A stretch of DNA of 64,000 nt from Termitomyces sp. T153. Its lineage: Eukaryota > Basidiomycota > Agaricomycetes > Agaricales > Lyophyllaceae. The first letter of the stretch is position 1, and each line of letters starts with the position of its first letter. A program made the translations under genes and the position numbers. The notes under the pieces were generated by a model. That model saw only the letters and a program-made list of their open reading frames with translations, had not been told where the DNA came from and ran no database searches. The stretch lies in NCBI GenBank assembly GCA_018296165.2, contig JACKQL020000058.1, forward strand, positions 265,297 to 329,296, given 5' to 3'. Positions 1-9,994 of the stretch are shown in pieces.

Positions 1-394
1 GTCCATCGAGCTGATCAATTATCATGGACTATTCTCTCTCCAAATTCCACCCCAAGTTTCCCGTGTTCACTGCATCACCTCATAAACTACTCCTGGCGTA
101 GCGGTAGTCTAGAATTGTTTGCTCTCCTCATTTTTCGCTTGTGAAATGAACTCTAGAAGCCAAGGAGAACATGCCACCACCTGGGTTCCCTTTTGTGACC
201 ACTGACCAGACTTCGAGGGTGGCCGTATTCCCAAGGATATACATGTAAATACCAAACATGGTGCTTATTTGTTAGGTATAACCCCAATGTAAGACTAGGT
301 GCTTGAATACAAACCGAAGGGACCCCCGATGATGCATCCGGAAAAGATAGGATGACATCGATTTTTGTTGCAAATTGCAAGTAAACACATTTTC
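1..394. other. No gene recognised
   Basis: No reading frame here has recognisable domain content or splice structure. A minus-strand frame of about 80 codons is open at 153-398 but resembles nothing else in the window. It may be further decayed continuation of the F-box-family relic immediately to the right. Confidence 0.4.
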
Positions 395-740
395 TCATCG
401 CAGGTAAATCAATGGATCATCTGACATAGCTGGCTTTTTGAGATCAACGACGTAAGGAAAATTTACGAGCTGCATTATGCCGTGACCTGGTGGACTACTG
501 GGATTGCCGATGATTTTTGGAGAAATGGTTATTGCATCTCTCATGTGTCTCGTAATGGTCGTCGTACAGCACGATAAATACAACGTTACCGGAAACCAGG
601 GTAATAAAGCAAGAGAAGCCCAAGTCCAAGTTTGAAGGGGATAAAGTAAAACAGAAAACCTGATATGAATTTGATATATACGAATGAAAAGCAGCATAAG
701 TTAAGGTGCAAGAATCATGAATGGGTATCACATGGAAAGG
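395..740 (-). pseudogene. Relic of an F-box-associated LRR-like paralogue
   Basis: Two minus-strand frames here (395-697 and 495-731) carry pieces that line up with the N-terminal part of the gene at 5303-6244. The stretch VLYDDHYETHERC matches VLHDDHCSPPY there. The stretch QLVNFPYVVDLKKPAMSDD matches RLKNSPYLIDSHKPVDI. The pieces fall in different frames, so the copy is frameshifted, and nothing resembling the C-terminal half follows. It is best read as a diverged third member of the local family, truncated or decayed. The match was made by eye and is short, so a chance resemblance is possible. Confidence 0.4.
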
Positions 741-809
741 AGTTGCGTTTGTATCATCATTTGTTAGCTCTGAAAAAGTTCCACAAAAATTTCAAATTTC
801 CTACTATAT

Positions 810-891
810 GGACACACCCGGAATTGAACCGGGCACCGCCCGCAGACATGTAATGCTAAGCGGGCGTGATAACCAACTACACCATGTGCCC
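810..891 (-). tRNA. tRNA-Ala(AGC) with a 9-nt intron
   Basis: On the minus strand an 82-nt cloverleaf can be folded. The acceptor GGGCACA pairs with TGTGTCC, including one G-T pair. The D-arm is TGGTGTAGTTGGTTATCAC. The anticodon stem is CCCGC/GCGGG. The T-arm is CCGG TTCAATT CCGG. The anticodon loop holds more than seven bases: taking AGC as anticodon leaves a 9-nt insert (TTACATGTC) after position 37, the usual place for eukaryotic nuclear tRNA introns. The mature tRNA would be 73 nt before CCA addition. It is divergently oriented to the GLEBS gene that starts about 100 bp away. Confidence 0.9.
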
Positions 892-988
892 CTTATGTTG
901 TTTTCTGCGTCTAACTATCACCTTGCTACCGAATTGATTAGGGGCGTCGAGGTTGGCGCTGCTGACCAGAATTCTTTCACTTTCTTCC

Positions 989-1844
989 ATGTCGCTCATT
1001 GATCTACTTTACATGTCCGTCGCTGCGGCATACGAGTCTCCTGGCAAAAGTTTCGAGGTGCATCCTTTTTTTCTCGTTCTATTGAGATTGCTCACGTCTT
1101 TCTGCAGGAACTCCGCGTTGACGACTACATTCGTGCCTATAATGCAACCGGCCGCGGTCCTCCTCCTTGTCCTCAAACTCCGGCAGACTCCGTCTCTCGC
1201 GCTCGCGCAGGCCTCCCGCCGCTTTTTGAGCCTTTATCAAATTCAAAGCTAACGAACAACAATGCTACTAGTGACTCAACTCCAAGTTCAACCGTGCGCG
1301 ATCCCACCGCTCTTCCCACAGCACAAGAGTTCACTTCAACTGAATTGGAAGGCGAATTCTTTCAGACACTCTCTTCCATGCCACTTTACCAGTTCTATAG
1401 CCTTGAAGTGCGTATCAAGTTGTGCTTACTGAAAACGAATCATGACATAATGATAGGAGCTCAGAACATACGCGTATCTACGAGGCAACAAAGTTTCTCC
1501 AACCCCAATCACCATGGCTCCCTTTGTCATCGCACCTGTCACTCCTACATGCACGTCCTCTGATCTTACGATCAACTCCGTCTCAGCATTCACCGACCAA
1601 CTGATTACCATCACCTCACAGCCCCAATACTCTGGCCACAGTCTCGAGGTGAGCCCCTTCTTCCTCATACCTCTGACCCTTGTCTAAGACTTGAACGCAA
1701 CAGGAACTTCGTGTCGCATTCCTGCAAGCAGGTCGCGAACTCACATCCGCCGAGATCACTGCGCGCTCCCCAGCCCCACCGCAACGCGCGTTTGGCACTT
1801 CTTCATACCCTTTCACTCCCTCAACTGCCTCGCGTCGCTTTTGA
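989..1844 (+). CDS. Protein with three GLEBS-like (NUP98/Nup116-type) motifs
   Basis: Four phase-0 exons can be assembled: 989-1057, 1108-1407, 1457-1648 and 1704-1844. They have GT..AG introns of 49-55 nt and encode 233 residues. Each internal junction falls at the same point of a repeated motif, (F/L)E|ELR: YESPGKSFE|ELRVDDYIRAYN, YQFYSLE|ELRTYAYLRGN and YSGHSLE|ELRVAFLQAGRE. This matches the core of the GLEBS motif of nucleoporin NUP98/Nup116 (KSLEELRLEDYQ), which binds the mRNA-export factor Gle2/Rae1. No FG repeats and no NUP98 autoproteolytic domain are present, so this is not a full nucleoporin. It may be a small Gle2-binding paralogue. The start Met is the first ATG after the tRNA; an extra upstream exon cannot be excluded. 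Part of exon 3 and all of exon 4 recur at 40532-40802. Confidence 0.65.
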
Positions 1845-1938
1845 TCACGATTTCAACTCGGTCCTGGAGGCATAAGTCCTCTGGGCAGGTTGTGATCTAG
1901 TGACGAGGTGTTGCTGCTGTACCGTACCAGGCAAGAGG

Positions 1939-2030
1939 TTCGTAGGAGCATCGATATATTAGCTCGTCCAGGATGTCCTGATATTCTTGTCATTATCAGA
2001 CCCAGGCGGCTTGTCTGATGCTCCTACGAA
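1939..2030. repeat. 14-bp perfect inverted repeat
   Basis: TTCGTAGGAGCATC at 1939-1952 is the exact reverse complement of GATGCTCCTACGAA at 2017-2030, enclosing 64 bp. A second feature overlaps it: the phrase CCTGATATTCTT occurs twice, once inside the loop and once just after the right arm. The structure is kept in copy B near 40897-40988. It could be a cruciform, the remains of a small transposon, or chance. Confidence 0.5.
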
Positions 2031-2260
2031 GGTCCTGATATTCTTACCATTATCACGACTTGATGGGATGGAGAGCGTTCTGCAGGGGACTTGTCCCGGG
2101 AACTCATTTTCCAGAACTCATATATCATGGGTGTATACCCTTTCAGACACTGACGAACGCTCTCCGCGCCCATAGGTTGTATGTCTGTGGCATGATTTCA
2201 TTTTCCATCATTGTTGTACTTATCCTCAATGCAATCACGAAACTTTCGAATCGCTGCGGT

Positions 2261-3010
2261 CTGGACACGCTGAATCCGAACCAGGGACAACGTGCGGTAT
2301 CACTGCATTGCATTCACACTGATTCTGAGTGTAGTATGCCGGGTGATAATTCTTCGGTTATGTGTCCATGTGTGTAGACTCACCTGAGGAAATCTTATTT
2401 GCCCTTCAAGGGGCCCTAATACGTCGGCTTACTATCACCGCGATTCGCAAGTGGTGAATAAAGATATTGTGATCTTCCCCTGTAAAGCCCGGGATTGAAC
2501 CAGGGATCATTCCACACAGTTAAATCTTCACAGCCATAGTGTGTATCTGGTGGTGAACGTACACACTATGTGTCATTGTACGCGCTATGTACATATCCAT
2601 CAAGTATCAGCGATTTCTTGACGGCTTTGCTTGAACTTCCTATCAATAAATCATCCATCCGTCTCAAGATCCAGGCCTCTTGGTGCGAATGACGAGTGAC
2701 CAAAAATTAAATTTCAGCACTGGCCATTAAATCTGGACACACTGGATTCGAACCAGAGACAACGTGTAGCGGTCATGTGCCCACGCGTATAGACTAGTAC
2801 GAGGATATACTATTGGATTTCAAGCTTCCGGTCTCCCTTACAGAGACAAGACGCTAGACCCTCGCTTGCTCATTACAACCACTAGTTATGAGTCTAGGAG
2901 TCTCGACACGTGTGCGAGCGATAAATGCGTCAAAATTGTAGGCATATTCTCATTAAAGTGGCACCTGGATTCGAATCAGGAAAACTCTCCGGTTTCCAAC
3001 CCTCTTCGCA
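2261..3010 (-). other. Four tRNA 3'-half-like relics
   Basis: Read on the minus strand, four places show a T-arm followed by an acceptor-like end: about 2261-2288, 2485-2508, 2733-2760 and 2958-3010. Examples are CTGGTTCGAATCCAG followed by TGTGTCC at the third, and CCTGATTCGAATCCAGG followed by TGCCAC at the fourth. The fourth also has an anticodon-arm-like GGGTTGGAAACC and a short variable arm, suggesting a tRNA-Ser ancestor. None has a matching 5' acceptor strand, so none is an intact tRNA gene. The surrounding 1845-3273 contains no credible coding frame. Confidence 0.4.
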
Positions 3011-3273
3011 GCTTTTTCATCGGTTGGCATCCTTGTGAAAGATGTCGGCCGGGATGCCGCTGGTAAACTCACTGTTCTATGTACTCACACCCGGGCCTAT
3101 AGTCCTCCTTCGTACTCGCCGACAATACAATGAATAGGAAGGCAAAAGTACATTCATTTGTCTGTCTAACTCGAAAACGAGAATTGGCTCGAATGAATAA
3201 ATATAGTGCTTAATTACGCATACGGGGATAGGGAGTCATCTACAGTTCAGGGTCCCCCAAATAATCACTCGTG

Positions 3274-4503
3274 TCAAGTTGATTCTGTATCCCCACCAGC
3301 ATTAACTAACTCAGGTTGGGATGGCAGACGAACAAAACGACGGCCATAGATATGCGTCATCTCGTTCTCCTGCCTACGGGTCATTGCACAGCGTACTTTC
3401 CATTTTGGATTTGCTCCGCTCTTGGTCAAGTACCGCTTGCATTCCAATATGTCAAAATCTGTGCTCGAAACATCAAGGGTGACCTTCCGAAGGGCGGGAA
3501 ATCGGAATCTCGGCGAGCTTGCGTACAAGTCTCTGATGTCGGCTGTGGATGTAATATTCAAGGACCGTAGAGTTGTCATTTGAATGTCTTGCGCCGAGCT
3601 AGACAGTGGTGGGAGTAACGCTCGCGGTTGGTCCAGAATCGGGTCGTTGACTGCTCTGATGGTCTTGATATTCACATTTACAAGGTGCACTCTTCCCCTC
3701 TCCAAGAGTGTTTTGCATTCATCCATTGATAGTGCACAATCAAGTGTGAGGTTGGCAAGGGTCAGACTCGTAAACGCCGGTTGTTGTGTGAAGAACAATG
3801 GGAGTTGCTCTCTATTGCCTGTCCACTCAAGAGTCGTCAAATCGTCGGGAAGGAGGACCCTGTGTCTGGCAGGAAGAACGCCGATCCCACCAGTTATCCT
3901 GATCCTGCCCTGCGGGAGGGAGATAGTGAGTTTACTGCAGAGTCGACCACCACCAAGGGCATCCCACATGGAACCCAACCGATGGGTCAATAGGTCCAAA
4001 TTTCCAGTCGACCACTCTGTATAGTAGCTCGAACTTTTATCAGAGTTGTCCATGACCGCTTCGATAGGAAAAGGCACCATGCTTGAGGTACTCCAGAGAC
4101 GGAAATTTTCAATTATCTCGCTATTTTGTTGTGCGATGCTGTCGAAAGTCATCTTAAAGCGACACTGAACGACCTGCAGAGTATAACCTGTTTTTTTCTT
4201 GCGAGAAGATAGTTTGGCGGAGGTAAGAATATTTGAATTCCGAGGATTCCTAGGTCCTCTGGTATTGCGACGAGAACGGTGATCTCCACCGTTATAAGGT
4301 ACCTGATCAGAAGGGAGTGTGGTTTCGTGATCTTCCAGATGGATTCCCTGGCTTGTTGTTGACGTGATGGACTGGGAAGGGGGATTCCTTGAGAGCGCGG
4401 GATAGACTGCACGGTAAAACCAGATGGTGGCTCCAACAACTGCTGCCGAGAGCACAAGTTTCGAGGTTCTGGCCAAGTCTAAACTGTGAGAAGTAGCGTG
4501 CAT
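3274..4503 (-). CDS. LRR-like protein of F-box-associated family, N-terminal membrane segment
   Basis: A single-exon frame of 409 residues starts at an ATG. Residues ~15-35 (SKLVLSAAVVGATIWFYRAV) form a likely transmembrane segment or signal anchor. Residues ~60-105 are basic and disordered. The rest has the alternating LxxLxL pattern of leucine-rich repeats typical of the C-terminal part of agaricomycete F-box proteins, but no F-box is visible. The part around DLTTLEWTGN and LSMDECKTLLERG parallels LVGLRSLVWKS and MTLDDCLYILSHG in the gene at 5303-6244, so the two are paralogues. A C-run one base longer here than in copy B (near 3293) changes the last residues: this copy ends in DTEST, and copy B runs on to YLGDPEL. 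Function unknown. Confidence 0.6.
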   Translation of the reverse strand: MHATSHSLDLARTSKLVLSAAVVGATIWFYRAVYPALSRNPPSQSITSTTSQGIHLEDHETTLPSDQVPYNGGDHRSRRNTRGPRNPRNSNILTSAKLSSRKKKTGYTLQVVQCRFKMTFDSIAQQNSEIIENFRLWSTSSMVPFPIEAVMDNSDKSSSYYTEWSTGNLDLLTHRLGSMWDALGGGRLCSKLTISLPQGRIRITGGIGVLPARHRVLLPDDLTTLEWTGNREQLPLFFTQQPAFTSLTLANLTLDCALSMDECKTLLERGRVHLVNVNIKTIRAVNDPILDQPRALLPPLSSSAQDIQMTTLRSLNITSTADIRDLYASSPRFRFPALRKVTLDVSSTDFDILECKRYLTKSGANPKWKVRCAMTRRQENEMTHIYGRRFVRLPSQPELVNAGGDTEST

Positions 4504-5302
4504 CGATAGTTTCTACCTTATACCTTGTGAGAAACCTTCACAAGGACTGGCGTGAAATCCTTACGTTGATGAAAAAAAAAACGAAAACAGGAGTTGTATG
4601 TTTTGAAACCTCGACAAATGAACTTCTGAATCCGATGAGAAGGTCCCTTGAAATGTAGGCTTGGAAGTAAACTTAGTGTTTCTTTAAATGAAATGCAGAC
4701 CTTTTGTCTTTTGACACAATGAAGATCTGTAGGTCTCTGGTTTCCAAGTCAACATGGTGATTATACCTCGTGATGGAAGACAATTGCAGTCCCTGTGGCT
4801 CGATCCATACTCAGGGTGGCAGTTAGCGAAGAGGCTTTTTGTCAAAAGATAATCAAGACGAAACAAGAAAAGGTCGCCAGAAAGCAAAACAAAAGAAGGT
4901 TTAATAAGGACCTCAATGAAAACGATGCTTGGGTTTTTTTTTTGTTATATACGCAAAAAGGTATCCGGTACACAAGTAACAATAAACTCTGAAAATTGGA
5001 CTGCCAAGTACTAGGGAGGTGCGGTGGCGACGAAGACTTTGCTTTGGCAAAATATAATTTGTTTTATCGCCAAATAGAAAATCTGATAAAGAGGGCAAAC
5101 GCTTACTATGCACTGCATCAAAATCGTGCTTTTTTAACGGAAGGGGTTGTTGAAGTCATGATGGTGATATTTCAGGAGATTTTTGAGACCAAGGAAAGAC
5201 CTGAGATCACAACCTGAAATGGAAAACCGGTCCAAAGTCGACTCTACTCCACATGAGTTGGTCAGTCTAAGAACATCAGCAAAAGATATTAAACTACTAC
5301 TA
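4504..5302. other. Intergenic, no gene recognised
   Basis: About 800 bp separate the two LRR-like genes. Several A-rich runs and short frames on both strands are present, none with domain content or good splice context. The same stretch is present in copy B (43337-44116) at lower identity than the genes around it. Confidence 0.5.
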
Positions 5303-6244
5303 TTACAACCATCCTTTATGCGAAATATCAATCTCGACATCAGGAGCACACCGACTCCGAATCCTCTCTTTGTCCTCTTCCAGGATTCTCCCATTCAATG
5401 AAAACTTTATCAGCTTTCTCCAAGGGATTGATTCAAGATCTTGCAAGGGTTCAACGCTATCCCGAAGGCACAAAGACAGATCAACAAGAGCCGGGAAATC
5501 AAACATGCGAAGAGGTGTATAAATCTCCACTTTTTCAGACTTCAATTCCAACCTGCGCAGGTCAGGCAGCTGCCGAATTCCACGATGGAAACTAGATGGG
5601 CGAGGAAGAGTAGTGTCCAAGTTGTATGTTGACACTATTCTACCGAGCTCGATCGTCTTGTAGTGGACACCGTGGGAAAGGATGTATAGACAATCGTCGA
5701 GAGTCATGGCGCATGAGATTGTGATGTTTTCGAGAAACTGCAAGAATGATGGGGTGAGGGGTATCCATGAATGAAGCAACTGTGTTTGATAGCTCTTCCA
5801 TACCAGGCTCCGCAGACCTACGAGAGCATCGGATCGAAGCACAGATGAGTTCGTATTCTCCCATCTTATTTCCACATTATCGGACAAGCGAATGTTGAGG
5901 CTGTTCCAACAGTCGTAGCCCATGATGTGACCGAGCTGAATGAGGTAACGCGCCAAAGCGCTCAGACCCTTCTCGTGACTCTGAGGAGTGGTATTACATG
6001 CCCAAAAGAAAACTCTAATATCGACGGGCTTATGAGAGTCAATGAGGTAAGGAGAGTTTTTCAACCGCATTTCGGGCTTATTCCATGGTGGATAGGGTGG
6101 AGAGCAGTGATCGTCATGCAGTACGATATCTACAAACTGTGGCTGCAGCTGAATCCGGTAAGAAAAAGACAAGTCCAAGTCATCAAGTTCAGGTTCATCT
6201 TTACCAAAGCTGATTCCAGGGACACGGCATGAACAAAAGTCAAA
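5303..6244 (-). CDS. LRR-like protein of F-box-associated family (3' exon)
   Basis: The frame is open from 6244, just after a polypyrimidine tract ending in TCTCGTAG, which is a convincing 3' splice site. It runs 313 codons to the stop. There is no good ATG near 6178, so the protein must begin in an upstream exon. A candidate exon ending in ..LEAEPR followed by GTGAGT lies at about 6409-6717, but the link is unproven. The product shows leucine-rich repeat-like strands (LPDLRRLELKSEKVEI, FPALVDLSLCLRD) and a charged C-terminal helix, typical of substrate-binding halves of agaricomycete F-box proteins. No F-box motif was found. The duplicate is at 44117-45058. Confidence 0.6.
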   Translation of the reverse strand, partial: FDFCSCRVPGISFGKDEPELDDLDLSFSYRIQLQPQFVDIVLHDDHCSPPYPPWNKPEMRLKNSPYLIDSHKPVDIRVFFWACNTTPQSHEKGLSALARYLIQLGHIMGYDCWNSLNIRLSDNVEIRWENTNSSVLRSDALVGLRSLVWKSYQTQLLHSWIPLTPSFLQFLENITISCAMTLDDCLYILSHGVHYKTIELGRIVSTYNLDTTLPRPSSFHRGIRQLPDLRRLELKSEKVEIYTPLRMFDFPALVDLSLCLRDSVEPLQDLESIPWRKLIKFSLNGRILEEDKERIRSRCAPDVEIDISHKGWL

Positions 6245-6408
6245 CTACGAGAAAAAGAGCGGCTCACAGACGTCTGAACCCTGAACAAAGTGCATTCGAC
6301 ATTGAAGATATGTGTACAAGACCGCGGTTGGTTGAATCAGTCTGGTCCATCCGTATCTTTGAGGAAAACAGAATGAGAAAAGAGACCCTTGAATATAACA
6401 GAGCTAAC

Positions 6409-6717
6409 TCACCGTGGTTCAGCTTCAAGAGCATTGTAAAGAACAACCGTACCAAGTTCATATATATATGCAGCACAAGACCTCCCATTTTCAGACAAGG
6501 CTGTTGGCACAAGCGGCAATCGGACTCGACTACAGCGAGGAAAGTTCAACAAAGTACAAGGGACTGATGACTGAAGGATGAAAACCTTGTAGATCCACAA
6601 CACAGCATTCAGCTCCGCATGCATAAGGTAGCGGTGGATGTGATTTTGATCACTGCATACACTATCCTGTAGCGGCAACAAGTGCCAGTGCCAACGCCCC
6701 TTGCTCTCCCTCCCCAC
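6409..6717 (-). CDS. Candidate 5' exon of the 5303-6244 gene
   Basis: An open minus-strand stretch of about 100 codons ends in ALEAEPR immediately before GTGAGT, a good 5' splice site, and lies about 165 nt upstream of the acceptor at 6245. That gap is long for an intron in this genome and may hide a small exon. The stretch has no recognised domain. In copy B the same region is interrupted differently, which weakens the case. Confidence 0.3.
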   Translation of the reverse strand: MGRESKGRWHWHLLPLQDSVCSDQNHIHRYLMHAELNAVLWIYKVFILQSSVPCTLLNFPRCSRVRLPLVPTALSENGRSCAAYIYELGTVVLYNALEAEPR

Positions 6718-6850
6718 TTTATGACACCTCGAGACACATCATGTGACCGGTCGGGGGACAAATTGTAGCGGCTCGGGTTTCCCCGCTACGGAGTTTGAAG
6801 GACTGGCAGTTGCCAGAGCTTCGTCACCTCTGAGAGCAACGGGTCACAGA

Positions 6851-7053
6851 CACTGCTGGGGCCAGAAAATGTTTCTAATGGAAAAAGAGTCAAAGAAACC
6901 TGTCATCTGTTTCTTTGCTAGCTTTTTACTATAGAAAAAGGCAAATTTCCTTTGTTCAAAGACTTTTTCCATCAGAAATTGCCACAGAGGAAATGGCATA
7001 ACAGGTTTCCTTTTGATTTTTTCCCAAGGAAACACAATTGAGTGTCAGCAGTG
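6851..7053. mobile_element. 203-bp CACTA-like MITE (present only in copy A)
   Basis: The element starts CACTGCTG and ends CAGCAGTG, an 8-bp terminal inverted repeat. It is flanked by AGA on both sides (6848-6850 and 7054-7056). Copy B has the uninterrupted site with a single AGA at 45652-45654. A 3-bp target duplication and CACTG termini are the signature of CACTA/EnSpm (CMC) transposons. The element has no coding capacity, so it must have been moved in trans. It inserted after the segmental duplication, or was lost precisely from copy B. Confidence 0.85.
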
Positions 7054-7056
7054 AGA

Positions 7057-8186
7057 GTTGTAACGTGTTATGTTCTCATGGGACAGGTAGTCCAACTGGT
7101 TCGTCGAGTGCAATTCCGACGTGTTCCATTATAGGCAGAACCGTTACAACAATAACTGTGATTTTACACTGTCCAAAGCATGTGCCATCATCCTCGCTTC
7201 AGACACAGAAATGGAAAAAAATTACTTTCATTGCAATATTAAGACAAAGATAAATCAACAGTACAATACAAGCAGTACAATGCTACTAACAGTACAATAT
7301 TACTTTGACAGCGCATCGTCAAAGACATTCCGGCAGGACCCTGCATCTGGACCCATATTGGGGCTTTGTAAGGCGCACAGGACTTGGTTATGCACGCCTA
7401 CGCGCGCAAGAAGAAGGGAAGGGGACTTAAAAGGCATTTTATTCATGTCAACAGGGAGCTAAAGACGAGAGTGTCGTGGTAGTAGTAACAAGGTCTATTT
7501 AAATTACTTACAACAACAACCCCTACTGTTGAGCAGAGGACTAGCTAAACCGTACTGACGTCATAGGTCTGGACGCGTTACCGTAATCGGAAGGGGGCGC
7601 TGTAAGCCATACCGATATTTGCTATTCTTTGTCTTTTTTCTTGTTTTTTTATTTTATTTTGGCAGTGGACCATGCCAAGCCTTGCCCACACAGTACAGCA
7701 ATGCCCAGACCACCTACTAGCTGACCAAACTCCTGAATGATGGCAAAAACATGTGGAAATAGCAGTGGTTGGTGTGCAGACAGAGAACTATGAAAGAGAG
7801 GGGATTTCAAGCCTTTTTGGAAGCAACTACTTACCATGGCTTGAAATTTCCCAGGGAGGAGAGTTCTTAGGCTTACAAACATTCAGTGGCTTCAGGCTTA
7901 ATCATTATAATTATATTTCAATTGAGCCTTGTTTTCAAGTCTGGCCTGGTCAATGTTTTAAGACGAAATCAATAAAAATCTACTTTACTACCTTCTATGA
8001 AGTGAGTCTAGTGTAAACTAGCCCCAAACACTGAGTTTGTACTGAGTTTGAAAGGGTCCCCTTCAACAAAGCCAAACTTACGATTTTGCATTCAACAGTG
8101 AGTATTCAGGAGAAACAATTCGGCCGCGGCCTGCACAAGCATCACTATCAGACAATTATGTATGTATGCAAAGAAAACAGCTTCCA
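7057..8186. other. Intergenic, no gene recognised
   Basis: About 1.1 kb without a convincing gene. Overlapping frames occur on both strands near 7649-8016, but neither shows domains, codon logic or splice sites. The whole stretch is retained in copy B (45655-46785) with very few changes. That reflects recent duplication and is not evidence of function. Confidence 0.5.
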
Positions 8187-9757
8187 CTACGGAAAGTATG
8201 CCTCAATGTTGAGTAACATTCCTTCCAATTCATTTGCACCGTCGTCCAAACCCTCTCCCTCAGGCAAAGTCCTATCCCAACGCCACACTTGTAAATCACA
8301 AAGTGCCGCAAAACCATCCGCCTTGAACTTCTGAGATCTAGACCGAGCCATAGCAAGAAGACCGCCCGACGACTTCTTGCACCACCTCAGGGCCAGGTGT
8401 TCAAGCTGTGGCAGAATCCTTGCGTTACCCTCACTCAAGTTCCGCGTGAGAACATTCATAAATTTCTCTGTCACCGGAGGCTCCACAGTAAGATACTTAA
8501 GACTCGACATAGTTTGAGAAGAAAGTATGTCAAGCAATATATCCTCCGCGATCGGATCGCCCGAAATGTCGTAGATGTACTCTTTGAGGCTACATCTGGA
8601 TCTCAACAGCAGTTCTCTAAACACCGATGGAGCAGGACGGTACAGCCAAACTCTCTTTTGCTCGACATGTACAGAGACCAATGAAGGGAGTGTGAGTTTG
8701 TTAAATATTTCTTCGGCAGTTCTCATGGTGACCAGGTGGAGTTTGTGTAGATAGGAAGGGTGACAGGCGCTTCGGGGGTCGGACGTCTTTCTGGAAATTG
8801 AAGGAGATGAGCGTTATAGCATGAGTATGGGTCGATGAAATGAAGGTCGACGAGGTTCTGAAGCTGAGGTAGAACTTCAAAAAGTGATGCAATCATCATC
8901 GTTACTTCGATCGACGTAAGGCGAGACCACGGAATCTTCTTTAGGTTCGATTCCAAGTAATCAATCTCCCAATAACCACGAGTGAATGACTGAGAGGAGT
9001 GAAATGCGTCCCAGACTTCTTCTAATGGTGGGAGCTTTCCGTAGGGAAGGTCTATGGAGTAGCGGCTTGACAAGACAGCAGTTTTGAGTATCGGAAGGCT
9101 GCCTGGCTTGAGCCCCGACAACACCTCAGGAATGCGTCTCGCGAACTTAAAATCGACCGCCTTCCAACGATGCGAATGCGCCATAAGGATAGTCATAACC
9201 TCTGACGAGAACGGGTTTGAAACCGGATTATAAGTATTAATCATATGCCCCTCAAACCCATGGATAGACTCAACGAATACAATGCTAAGAGGTGCATCGC
9301 CAGACCGCTCGAGCCAAGCTTCGAGCAGGTGCATATTCGGCTGTCTGCGAGTGCAGTGAATGGCAATTGAGGACCAGAGAAGAGGCGTCAACAGCGCAAT
9401 GGCTCTCCATAACATACAAACCTGCACTAAAATTGCAGGGTCTAGAGATGTGTCTGGAGCAAGGGTTCTTCTTCGAATTCTGTTGGTGATGGGAGGTCCC
9501 CTTGGATTCCAGTGGTTTCGATCTTCATCAAGACAGCCGAAGATCTCAAATAAGATCTTGACGGGGAGACGGAAAATTGGGGCGGAATAGGCGGTGTCTG
9601 GAGCAGCTTGCCTGAGGATCTTGAGAACGGCCAGAGACTCTTGGATTGATGATACGATAGACTTGATGATTGCGAGATATCGTGAGACCTGCAGTAGATA
9701 AATGAGGCATGAATAGAGTAAGTAAAAGCGAAAACATACATTGCTGCCAGTGTCCAT
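8187..9757 (-). pseudogene. F-box/LRR protein gene broken by an 8-nt insertion
   Basis: Exon 1 (9740-9757) encodes MDTGSN. A 51-nt GT..AG intron (9689-9739) follows, then exon 2. An F-box lies at the start of exon 2 (FRLPVKILFEIFGCLDED, then LVQVCMLWRAIALLTPLLWSSI). It would bind Skp1 in an SCF ubiquitin ligase, with the LRR-like remainder binding substrate. The frame breaks after APVTLP. Eight extra bases, TGTAGATA on the plus strand at 8746-8753, sit between GTTTG and GGAAGGG, and the protein resumes in another frame as KLHLVTMRTAEEIF. Removing them gives a continuous typical sequence. Copy B is broken at the same point by seven different bases. If translated, the product would be a truncated F-box protein of about 327 residues after intron removal. 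Confidence 0.75.
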
Positions 9758-9994
9758 GATAAACTTATGGTACGTAGACGAATCTAGCGGAAGCTGGAGA
9801 AAGTGTTATTTGTCGAATGCATTTATTCATGGCGACCAGCCCCATCTTATTGCAGAAAGAGAGTCCGACAAGCGCCCTTGTACTTTCTACAACGAATGTG
9901 TGGACCTTGTTCCCAAATTTGATGACATAGTACCTAGTAAGGACCTCGTTAACGCTGGTAATCGTTGAAAAACAACGGTTGCCATAGGCAACAT

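Noticed and set aside
3584..4024. Plus-strand frame of 146 codons
   Set aside because: It is the shadow of the LRR-like gene on the minus strand. Its copy B counterpart changes as the sense frame dictates.
7649..8016. Overlapping frames on both strands (77 and 87 codons) kept in both duplicates
   Set aside because: Conservation is explained by recent duplication. No domain, start context or splice signal supports a gene.
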